Source: Apostichopus japonicus
Taxonomy: Eukaryota; Echinodermata; Holothuroidea; Aspidochirotida; Stichopodidae
Assembly (NCBI RefSeq): GCF_037975245.1
Contig: NC_092562.1
Span: 2,639,001-2,703,000, forward strand
DNA length: 64,000 nucleotides
Direction of reading: 5' to 3'
In this document: one piece after another, positions 47,992-61,096 of the stretch
Numbering within the stretch: the stretch's first letter is position 1
Layout of the letters: each line of letters opens with the position of its first letter
Translations under genes and position numbers: made by a program
The notes under the pieces: generated by a model
Databases searched by the model: none
What the model was told of the DNA's origin: nothing
The model's input: only the letters and a program-made list of their open reading frames with translations

Positions 47992-47997
47992 TTTAAT
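47992..47997 (-). terminator. Polyadenylation signal candidate of ninjurin
   Basis: ATTAAA on the minus strand about 90 bases after the ninjurin stop codon. Confidence 0.35.
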
Positions 47998-48086
47998 GAG
48001 CTAATGAATATTCATATGGATGCGCAATAAGACGTATATAGAGTGTTTTATGTGGTGATATTCAAAGCCTCCTGGATGACGGCTAT

Positions 48087-48711
48087 TCAGTTAGGGATAT
48101 CAATGTTAGCAGCGAATGCTACGACGAATGTATTGATAACATTCAAAAACATTAACAAAATGATTGATATGAACTGGTATTGCATTGGTCTAGCCCAACA
48201 GAACAAGTATTCTGGATGGTCTTGATCATGTGGACACGGGTTACCATTTGGCGCCATTTCGATATCCTGCGTTCCATTGGACTCCTTATTTCGCCGCTTT
48301 CCTCGATTTTTCTTTCTTGTCAAGAGCCCGTTTTCCTTTTCACATGACAATGTTGATCGATACTGAGGTAAAACAAATGCAGGATAAAGAATATGCATCT
48401 TGAAATCAGGAATTATTAAATTCAACTAAAATTTTATCTTAAAATTCAGAACTCTTTCCCCTCCCCCCCCCCCTATTTGTTTATATTGAACTGTAGTATA
48501 GGTACGAATAATATGTTACAAACACATATCGGAAGGTCGTCAGAATTGCTCCCAACTATATTGGAGAAATGAAACAATGAACAGAGCATGCTAAAACTTC
48601 AACAAGAATGTTTGGTTTCGATGATAATCGTATACCTTTGCATTCCTTTAATACGTATGTGTGTCTGTGTGCGTGTGCGTGTGTGTGAGTGCGTTTGTGA
48701 CGCCCAGCTTG

Positions 48712-48784
<73 letters not shown>

Positions 48785-49073
48785 ACTAACCGATATATGG
48801 TATAAGCTTCTCAAAAGCAATAAAACACGAAAAAATTTTACAGACCTCAAGTGCTAATATTATTCCGGTTATTACTTGCAGTATAACAGATGAAATGACT
48901 AGGCAGAGCGCCACTTTGGAGTACGCGTTAAGGCTCTCTTGTTTCAGTAAAATAGCAAGGAGTGTAGCATTCGATGATAGCGCTGAGGTATTGAGTAGCC
49001 CCGAAGAAACGATTTTGGATTTGTTGCCGTTCCATAGGTATCTTTCTACATGTTCGTTGCCAACAGTTGCCAT
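48087..49073 (-). CDS. NINJ: Ninjurin family membrane protein
   Basis: Two exons, 48846-49073 and 48087-48362, joined in phase 0 between ILALE and YRSTLS, give 167 residues. Exon 1 starts in an AACCATGG context. An amphipathic segment (SSGLLNTSALSSNATLLAIL) precedes membrane helix 1 (VALCLVISSVILQVITGIIL). A polar loop follows, then helix 2 (FISIILLMFLNVINTFVVAF). The order helix, LQV-x-x-G, K/E-Y, polar loop and N-x-x-x-T-F matches ninjurins, small plasma-membrane proteins that in vertebrates oligomerise to rupture membranes or mediate adhesion. The loop here is about 60 residues with a basic RKKNRGKRRNK stretch, much longer than in human NINJ1. The exon 1 donor GTCTGT is weak. Further 5' exons are possible. 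Confidence 0.85.
48716..48781. repeat. (TA)n microsatellite in ninjurin intron
   Basis: Pure TA tract next to a (GT/GC)n-like stretch (TGTGTGCGTGTGCGTGTG), within the single visible intron of ninjurin. Confidence 0.95.
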
Positions 49074-49617
49074 GGTTACCCCTGTTCCTGTTTGGGTTGT
49101 TTTGATAATAAGAAAAAGAGCGCAAATATTATATTTATACGAAAATTATGAATAAATGTTTTCTTTATTGCTTGATTGTACCGAACCACCTTTAAAACAT
49201 CACTTTGTATATGTATAATAACACAAGGTGTATAAGAGTGGGCCTTTCGGGATTCGAATTTACTTGGAAAATTTGATGTCATATTTCGGTTGTTGAACTA
49301 TGAGCCTACATAATATATGTATGACGTTGTCCTGTCCTGTTAACGTTATTGTCGTGTTCATCGCTCATCCACCCCACCCCACCCCCTTCTCATTGCAACC
49401 CGCCTTTCGTATGTATGTATTTTCACTTTCATATCTTAAGAGGAACATGATGCAGAAACTTTCCGTGATAACTTTCGAAAATTTCCAATAGTTTTTATCT
49501 TCTTTTCCCGTAATTTACTGCGTGGATATTATCCTATTTCTCAAGAATTTTTTATTAATTACAGTTCGATGATGCTTTCGACTCAAACGCTTCGATTGTG
49601 TTAAAGAATAAATCTAG

Positions 49618-49633
49618 TATATATATATAAATA

Positions 49634-49723
<90 letters not shown>

Positions 49724-49729
49724 TATATG
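49618..49729. repeat. (TA)n microsatellite
   Basis: About 110 bp of TA with a few interruptions, upstream of ninjurin. Confidence 0.95.
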
Positions 49730-49829
49730 TTGTAGACGCAGGGATGTTCGGGGGCAAATAACGTGAAAATTAAATAGAAAAGAAAAAAAAAATATTCCAA
49801 ACTGTTATAGTTGAAATTCCATCTCAATA

Positions 49830-51249
49830 TCTTGTTCCTAACTCAAGTTATGCAAGATAGTCTGCATTGTCAAAGCGAAAAATTGTATTAAAACGTTTAC
49901 TACTTTCCTACTACAATCTTCGTTATGGTTGATCCTTGAAATCTGATACATGTCTGCTTATATCCTGTCAATGTTCTTTATATATTAAAAAATCGTAAAT
50001 ACTTTTTTCTGTTTATAGTTGTTGTTTTAGAAATGATGTGACATACGTCTGTGAAAAAAAAATGAGGTTTAAATATTATTTTAAAAAATTTAAAAATTAT
50101 GCAGCTGGCTTATAAAATACACCATTCATTCACTTTGTTGTTGTCATATGCATTCACAGGATAGCACCAAAATTTGAGAAAAGTTCTTAACTTCGTCATA
50201 CAAAGTGATATGGGGATGTGTGTGGTTAGGATTGAAAGATGCTGGAAAGTTCATCTGGCGCCTTCGTATTCCTTTAAAAACACTGCTATGATCCACGGCA
50301 GGTTAACCATTAAACGATTAAAATGTCTAGACTATATACTTAGATTAACATACACGCTACTACCGGTTATTGTTTTTTCGGATACAACACAAAACCCAAT
50401 ATGTTGATTTATGAGAATTTATTACACAAGTTTAAAAGAATCGTGTTCGTTCCATATTTCATATTGATGTAGCTTTTATATTACTAAGATAATATTTCAA
50501 AATTATTTGTTATATGTGGAGGGAGCAATAATTAATGAATCATTCATGGAAAAAATGATATCGAACCGTCTCTAAGTTTGTTAATAAAGTAGAAACATGG
50601 ATCGGTCAAAACAACCATTGAACTTTCGTAAAAAAAAAAAAAAAATGACTACTTTCATAACAATGTAAAAACAAACACCATGAAAGTTCCCCCCCCCCTC
50701 CCCACCCCCCAAGTCGGGCATCTGGTATGTATGACAATAGGATATACGTTAGTTCCAACTGTGAAGTGACATGAAAAATGGTTATGTCTTATCATCTAGC
50801 AAATAACAAAGTATACGTGACTTATTTTAAATGTAATCTGATGTATGGAAAAGAAGTCTTACCGTAACTGATATATAGTTAACCAGCTGATCACTACCAC
50901 TTTCTTGCAACTTCTGTATCCTTGACTCAGAAAGCGAATGGAGGAGTCAACAGTACCACGTTAACATTTTTTTCACAAAAGGTTCATTGATGTGTGTATT
51001 TTCACTTCCACTTACACTTGCACAGTTGAGTTCCTAGTTCCTCTTTCAGTTTCCATTGGACAAGCTATATGTCTATACTATAATTAGTTGTCCATGCTTA
51101 GGTCAAGAGATGTGCTTATGTGTGCAGCTAATGTAAGATATCATGTAATAACTTGGCCAGTTTGAGGTGTTATAGAGTTTCGTAGACAGGAGAACGCCAC
51201 CATAACCTATAACGGGCATTTGCGGTAAATTTGAGAATAACTGCTTGGA
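49830..51249. other. Intergenic, nothing recognised
   Basis: AT-rich; short homopolymers (A15 near 50631, C9 near 50690). No exon, RNA or repeat could be supported. Confidence 0.5.
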
Positions 51250-51257
51250 TTTGGATG

Positions 51258-52063
51258 CAATGGCGGAGCTAGGGGTATTGGTCAGGGGCGAGAATGGTCT
51301 GTAGGGGCGCTTTCGACACTATCAGAGCCGTATATACGGCTCTGGACACTATCTAAGCGGAGCGCCACCACAGGTTGGCGCGGAGCGAACATGATTTTTT
51401 TTTAGTAAAGATACTCCCTATAGATCGCCGGAAATGACCCTTTCCATGGGCCTTGCTAATTTGCAGATAAACGAAGAATAAATAGTAGTTAGAGCATTTT
51501 GTCAGAAAATTACACCAACAAAATGTGACAAATGTCAATAGGTAGATGAGAGCGCATTAAAAAGTCAATAATCGCGAATAAGTAAAAAGTGGTAAAAAAG
51601 CTGAAAAGGGCGCCAGCAATCCTTTCAAGGGCGTAGGAACCGGGGGGCTGGGGGGCGCCAACCCCTCCAGTGAAAAATGTGGAGGGGCGGAAGTATCATT
51701 CCGCCCCCCCGCTTCGCAAGTCAGAAAACCCCTTTTTCATTTCCAAATGAGAAAATAAATCTCATTTGGAGCACCAAATTGCATCTAAGGCCTGGTGAAA
51801 ATACAAAATTAAGTTTACAAAATGGAGTGGGTGTTGAAGTGTGCTATATTGCACCAAATTGCATCTGAGGCTACCTGGAAATGCAAAAAATTCCAAAGGG
51901 GAGGGGGACACCCCTCCCCTTAGACCCCTCCCCCAGGCCGGCCATCAGTCTTCAGCCCCCCCCCCCACTCAAAAGTACCTTCCTACGCCACTGAATCCTT
52001 TTGAGTCCGCCAGTGGGGATCCCCCCCCCCCCCCTCTCTGACTGTATGGACGCTCCGCCACTG
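51258..52063. mobile_element. hAT-like element interrupted by a younger MITE
   Basis: Left end CAATGGCGGAGCTAGGGG, right end (reverse complement) CAGTGGCGGAGCGTCCATAC. 8-bp duplication TTTGGATG (51250-51257) versus TTTGGTTG (52064-52071), one mismatch. Contains TATCTAAGCGGAGCGCCACC and TTGGCGCGGAGCG, shared with the 30992 and 44419 elements. Split by the MITE at 51626-51993. Confidence 0.82.
51626..51993. mobile_element. Non-autonomous hAT-like MITE, copy 2 (nested)
   Basis: 368 bp, inverted relative to the copy at 34673. Ends CAAGGGCGTAGGAACCGGG and CCTACGCCACTG. Perfect 8-bp duplication AATCCTTT at 51618-51625 and 51994-52001. Most of the length difference from copy 1 is in the poly-C runs. 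Confidence 0.95.
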
Positions 52064-52511
52064 TTTGGTTGATAATGATGTTGAGATTCACTTTCTCTGT
52101 GTCAGAAATGAATGGACCTTGGCTAATATCAGAATGAACCTTGGCTAATATCCGAACATTTACTGTAAGCGTTTCATGGATTGCATACTTATGACGGTTA
52201 TTCCTATCATTGGACCCTTGTTAATTAAACGTGTAAAAACGGCAAGGAGGCTTGTGTTGCTAAGGTACAACGAATCCTGTCGTCTGCTAGCGCAAAGGGT
52301 TTGTGCAAAGCGTAATCATTTCGTGATATCCCCTTTCATCTTGATGTGTTTAAGTGAAATATTTGGTAAAAATTTATTACAACTCCCGTTTGATCAACTA
52401 GATTTTACCTTTACATATGTACACTGTACTGTATAGCCAATAAGCAATCTCATTGCGTACATGTTTAGAGGTAACCAAATTTAACGAACGTATTACTTAT
52501 TACTCACCAGT

Positions 52512-53531
52512 CACTGGCGGATCCAGAGCCTTTGTTTGGGAGGGGCCAAAGTGGCATTAGAGTGATATGGGGGAGGGGTCTAAGGGGAGGAGGTGCCCCC
52601 CTCCCCTTTGGAAAATTTTCTATTGCTGAATGCCCTCAGATGCAATTTGGTACGACAAAAGTGTACAATGGTGATGTTAATTTACTTCTAAAAAAAATGT
52701 TTCCCAGGTGTAATTTTCTAAAATATTTATAAAACAAAGTTGGGATCATCTTTCTCAAGAAATTTTATTTCTCATAGGTTATAAATTTCTTACGACCAGC
52801 CTGTAACTGCAAAATGGTGTTAAATTGTATATCCTCATGCTCATACATTTACATAGCTCCCAACTCTCGAGAAGGCAAATGCTGGTCCATGCCACGTATC
52901 GCCGTCCTGGGGGAGGGGTCCAAGGGGGTGTCCCCCTCCCCTTTTGAATTTTTTTTGGAATCCTGGTGATGCCTACATGTAAAATGGTGGCACTTAGAAA
53001 AGCTTTTGTCACCCAAAATTTTCTGAGAAATATGCATTTTTTGTGTGTAACATCAATGAATTGAATAGTAGGTGATAATTCATTCTTTCCCGTGGCATGA
53101 AAATGTTCGCTGCTCGCCCCAATGAAAAGAAATATAGGCTAATTTGAGGTTCAAATGATGCTGTAAAGGAGGTTTTATACTCTATTATGCTAAATGCTAA
53201 AGAAATGATGGTTGCTAAGTCAAAATTTGATGCAGTTTTTTTTATGTATACTTGACAATTACAATGCGGTTTTTTCGGACGCTTGTGCGGGTCAGCGGGT
53301 TTGGGTGTTAGAATGCGGGTCTAATTCCCGCGAATTGCGGGTCAGTTGGGAGCTCTGCATTTAATTTTAAACCTGAAAACGAAAAGGTTTAGACTAGTCT
53401 ACCACTGCTATTCCTCTCGATTTTTTTAATTTCCAATCATATGATTTAGCGGATGTTCGGAAACACTTTTTGGCTCACCTTTGGGGGGGGCCCATGGCCC
53501 CCTTGACCCCCCCCCCTTGGATCCGCCAATG
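52512..53531. mobile_element. hAT-like element with a nested element
   Basis: 1020 bp. Left end CACTGGCGGATCCAGAGCC, right end (reverse complement) CATTGGCGGATCCAAGGGGG. Perfect 8-bp duplication TCACCAGT at 52504-52511 and 53532-53539. Starts with its own copy of the GGGGAGGGGTCTAAGGGG module and contains the element at 52852-53357. Confidence 0.92.
52852..53357. mobile_element. Nested inverted-repeat element, 6-bp TSD
   Basis: 506 bp. Left end CATAGCTCCCAACTCTCG, right end (reverse complement) CAGAGCTCCCAACTGACC. Direct repeats CATTTA at 52846-52851 and 53358-53363. Contains a GGGGGAGGGGTCCAAGGGG fold-back module and a GCGGGTCTAATTCCCGCG palindrome near its right end. Same 6-bp duplication length as the 8699 element. 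Confidence 0.75.
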
Positions 53532-53580
53532 TCACCAGTTCGTCTAGCACAGCAAGAAACAAACTCCGGTCGACCCTCAC

Positions 53581-53599
53581 CCCCCCCCCCCCCCCCCCC
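53581..53599. repeat. C19 homopolymer
   Basis: Uninterrupted run of about 19 C just outside the 52512 hAT-like element. Confidence 0.9.
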
Positions 53600-53639
53600 G
53601 GTCGCCCCGTTGCGAAATAACTTAATGGAAAATACAGGA

Positions 53640-54822
53640 TCCATCCATAATTAAAAGTATGTTAAGATCCTTAACAAAATACGAAACGTTAATGTAACGA
53701 AATAAAGAACGCGGTTCCAAATGAAATAAATCGATAGTGGTAGGATAGGAAGGTTTCCCACATTGATGAGAATTATCCGATCGAAAGTAATAATAAGGCG
53801 ATTAATGTAGGCGATTAACGTCGTTGGTAGCTCGTCGTGTGGAGCTGTCGAAGTCCAAGTGGCGTAAGTTCGAACTAGCGGTACTATCATACTACAAGGG
53901 CTATTGAGGGCACTATCAACTGACGGAAATCAGAGCCGTATATTCTAAATATACCGCTCTGACGGAAACATCAGCGGTATCAAATTACGCCGCTACATAT
54001 GTACACTTTCAATGCAGTAAAACCTGCCCTTTGTACTCTTGGACAGCTCAGCTGTGTTTCAAGAAGCCCCTGTGCTTAATAAAGTAACAAACTTCCCTAC
54101 AGGGAAGGAAGGTAAGGAAAGGAAGAAAAAGAAGGAAGCAAAGATAATAACAAGAAACAACAAAAATTGTGTCTTACATGGAATGAACACGTCCATGAAA
54201 ATAAATAGTAAATAACCAACACTAAACAACAATATTGGGATACATTAATTAGTAATTAACTGGATACCGATCTTAGTGATGCTAATTTGCATCTAAATAT
54301 ATATGATATATATTTATTCATATATGTATACATACCGTTGATATCGGTAGCCTCCCGTCCAAGTCATACTCAATCACGGTTGACCTTACGTGTGATCATG
54401 CGTCACAATATTTTAATGATCTTATTCTTATGCATTATGTGAATAAATATAATCTAGTCCAGGGTTTTCTCGGTTACTTACGATAACCAAATTTGTCGTT
54501 TCAGCCACAAAGTAGTCGTGACTTCAATCCGAACCTACTATTTCATTCATGCTGTAAAAACCCATTCTCCTGTTCTAAATAATCATCTCGACATATATCC
54601 CAATAAACTGTTTATGACGAATCTATCTATGAAACGTCAGGGGAAACTTGACAAAGGTGGAAGTCGTCGTAAGCAACACCAATCGCCTAGTTGATTAATT
54701 TTTTTACCCTTGTATTCGTCTAACGTTAGTGACCCTTATGAAACGAGGGAAATAATATTGAGTTATAAAAATAAAGACATTAATACATCTGAGAAAGCTT
54801 GTCGGTTCATCGAGTTGGTAGA
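53640..54822. other. Intergenic region upstream of SMIM7
   Basis: No exon or repeat family recognised. The SMIM7 promoter and 5' UTR must lie in the right part; no TATA box is evident, as is common for housekeeping genes. Confidence 0.45.
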
Positions 54823-57560
<2,738 letters not shown>

Positions 57561-57988
57561 TAAATTCTTCCTTCTGAAGTAAAGAAATATTGGATCCCGG
57601 AATGGAAAGGTTACTGACGGCTATGCTTAAAAGAAGGATGTCTTGGTCACAATAATGGAGTAATCTTCTCGGGAAAGCAACGCCGGTGGCCTAGAAAGGG
57701 ATGGACATTGAAAACTGGGAGGGAAAGGGGACATTGAAAGATGGTTGGGTGGTGGGGGATGGGGGGAGGAATGGAAAATGAAGGATGGGAGGGTTTGTCA
57801 AGGGGTTTTGAAATGTGCAATTGATGAATAATATTGAGGTCTTCTGAGAGGCTTCTTTTTGTAAGGAACATCATGTTGCATTGATAATCATTAAAAAACA
57901 CATACAAAACACACAGATACACAATGGGTGTCATTGGCATGATGTAAATTATATATATGTCTAGTGTTTTGCTTCAGGTATAATTGCC

Positions 57989-57994
57989 AATAAA
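57989..57994 (+). terminator. Polyadenylation signal candidate of SMIM7
   Basis: AATAAA about 430 bases after the SMIM7 stop codon, the first canonical signal in the downstream sequence inspected. Confidence 0.45.
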
Positions 57995-57999
57995 GTAAT

Positions 58000-60900
58000 G
58001 TTAGTAACTTAAGGTTTTACTTAGAATCTAACTGGACCAAACCATATTGATATACCACTGACTGCTTATTATAAGGGGTAAAAATCCTTCCAGTTTCTCG
58101 TTTTGTCAAAGTAGATGATCTTCAAAGAGATTAATATTCTGTTTATTAAAAAGTTCAACTATAAGTTCTGCAATTTAATGCTGACGCAGATTCATTTGAG
58201 GTTTAACACAATGCGGAAAGGGACGACAAAGATTTTAATTAAAAGAGTAGAAACATCTATTGAATGATAACTTCTGGTCGACATTATTCAGTTTTAATGT
58301 AAGTCGCTTTGTTTTCAATCATGATGGCATGCGTATGTGTGTTGCTTCGCTTGTAAGCAGGATACACATCAAGAAGGGGAAACTTGGCTGCATGTCAAAA
58401 TTTGTATATGGATGCCCCATATGGAGCACAAGAAGCCTTTTTTATCTTGGTGGGGCGTCAGAGTGTGAAAACGCTTTGAAGCATGATATCCCAAGAAGAG
58501 AAATTTGGGCAGTCCTGTGTATGCCTAACCTTGAAATATACAGTAGCTATGTATTCTGTGTAGAGCTCCAAGGTCAACAGATATCAAATATGTGGAAACA
58601 TTGTACACACAGCATATTAATCTATAGGTAAAATTACGGTAAAGTTAAATCCCGAATGTGCAAAACTGCATTGACAGTTTTATGACATATATAGTCAAAA
58701 GATTTAAGGAATCAAAGAGTATCTAAAGATTTCCTTCCTTATCTCAGGCAAGTTTCAAAATGTTGATATTTACTTAACGGTAATAATTGTATTTCTTGGT
58801 GACGGTAAGCCATTGTAATGAATATGGCCCTTTGTCACTGGATTTCAAGAAGGGTAAAGAGTCCAATACATGCAGGCTAACCTGTTAAATTCAAACGTTC
58901 TGTGAGACAGCTAAAAATAGAAAGTCTGCTATTTGGCAGATGAGAAAGTCGATGGTCTATGATCTTATTGTTTACTTCTAGCAGATAGCTGAGTACGAGT
59001 ATGGTCTCATGCAAGTATGCATATACTTTAATTTCTGGAACGGTCGATAAATTTCACAGTTATTAATAGCTTAATGTTCTAGTTAAAAAAAATTAAATAA
59101 AAAAAAATTAAAAATTAAGAGTGTTTGGTTATAATAACTAGTATCTTTCTTTCATTGCTTTCTTTGACTAATTTAAAACTATGTTTTGAGTACCTGATAT
59201 GGCAAGTTGAAATGAAGGCTTAGAGAACAACCATATGAAATGCCTTAAAAATGCCAGAAGTTAATGCCGACCGCAGGCTGCAGTTGTGATAAACACATTT
59301 CTCATCTCAGCATAAATTTCCTTGTAGTTACATTCTATTTTTAGTTCTTATCTTTTTTAATGTAACACTGAGTATGTTTATAAATAAATAGAGAGATACT
59401 CAATTTCTTTACACATTATTCCATTTTATTTTCTTACTTTTTGAAGATGAAAAATAAAGCTGGTACAAATTAATGAATCATACCATTTGGCAATATTTGC
59501 AAGATAGTCAAAATAGATTGAATTATTAGTATAAGAGGAACAAAAAATATCAAAAGATGAATATCTGAATACTTTTGAGAATACATAAAGCTGCCATAAC
59601 TTAAAAAAATATGTTTTTTGTTCAAGGCTTTTTCGGTAAGGCGAGCATTCTTTTTCCGTGAAGCCCCGGAACATGAAATTGATGGTGATACCTCAACTCG
59701 ACCAATTTGCATTGCCCTTTTGCTATGGGATACCAGATTAGTTATTGCCTGTGACCATAGATCCAATATGGCAATTTAAACATTAAAGGTTCAAGCTTAG
59801 CAAAAATCATGACACACCCATCCGACGTTGTGCCACTCACCCAGGTTAACCCTGTTGCCTATTTTTCTTACATTTCTTCTGAGTGATAAAAATGAAATTT
59901 GCTGGTAAAAGGTTGGGAATCAGGTTTAGTAAGGATGCTGGGGATACTAACGTCATCTCGAGTGGCATTGTTCTTCAAGGCTTTCACCATAATTATGATA
60001 ACAGTAAAGTAGTTATGACCTCTTTACAGTTCTAGGAAATTTTGAAAGATTTATCTTCAATACTATAATCTATTTGCTCCTTAAAACAATAACTTATTAC
60101 TTTCTCCTTACAACAATAAAAATCACTATAATTTAAAGTTACGGTTGCTATGGGGACACATTCTGTATTTACCATCCGCAGATTCCACTTTTAGTTTCAC
60201 AGGTATTAATTATTATAATTATTTGATAGAGCAGCCTCATAAATATTCATTTATTGACAAGAAAATATCTAAATATATCATTACCGGTAGTGTAAGGACA
60301 GCATTGAGCCATGTTTTTCAAGGTGACTTCCACAGTAAAGGTGAGAACAGTACACTAAACTCTTGCATACATGTGGTAATTGAGATGATTTGCTATTTGG
60401 GTATGGAGATGAAACTTGTTCACACTGGTATGAGCTTACAGGGCCACGAGTACTGGTGCCAGCACGCTGAAAGCGATCTATATATCAGGCAGATGGAGTT
60501 GTTCACAGATCGAGATCCAAGCTATCTGAATCGATCGACAGAGCTCGAAATGCATATTCCGAACCTTCCAAATCTGACAGTGTGAGACTGTTATCTGAAA
60601 GAAAAGGTCATGAAATATGAGTACTCGATATGGAATACTGAACATCTCTCTGATGTAGAATTAGAGCACAAATTGTAATAGCAATGGCAGGTGCTTTGAT
60701 AGGTAGCGCATGGTCGATTGCACTCAGCCTATAAGCATGTATCCTTACAATATGGACTGCTCGCAATCATCAAATGGACTGTAGACAAGGTTACCCGTGT
60801 TATTACAATGGGAAGTTCCCTCAGAGTACTATTTAGGCACCCCCCCATGCCAAGACACCAGGGGAGGGGAAGGAGAAGGGAGAGATAGGGACCATGGAAT

Positions 60901-61090
60901 CTCAAAAATCTTCACAGCAATGACTTTCATGTGGGTGAGGTGTCAATGGGCACAATTTTTAAAACACTGGACTTTGGTACGACTCCAAGACTCCCCCCCC
61001 CCACCCCACCACCCCCATCAAAGCTGTGTTGTGGTCCCTGTGCCTTTATGATGGGACTTGCCGAGAGTAATTCTTAAGTACTATAATCAT
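58000..61090. other. Intergenic, no confirmed gene
   Basis: AT-rich sequence. Two unassigned plus-strand open frames stand out: 58260-58631 (123 codons) and 60145-60585 (146 codons, Tyr/His/Cys-rich). Neither resembles a known family and neither has convincing splice partners. A C9 run and CCCCACCCCACCACCCCC lie near 60995. Confidence 0.4.
60145..60585 (+). CDS. Unassigned 146-codon open frame
   Basis: Longest repeat-free open frame in the right half. Contains SVRTALSHVFQGDFHSKGEN and GHEYWCQHAESDLY; no signal peptide, membrane helix or known domain is seen. The start ATG has no special context and no intron signals define an exon. May be chance; a fossil of a mobile element is another possibility. 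Confidence 0.12.
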   Translation: MLWGHILYLPSADSTFSFTGINYYNYLIEQPHKYSFIDKKISKYIITGSVRTALSHVFQGDFHSKGENSTLNSCIHVVIEMICYLGMEMKLVHTGMSLQGHEYWCQHAESDLYIRQMELFTDRDPSYLNRSTELEMHIPNLPNLTV

Positions 61091-61096
61091 GGTTAC

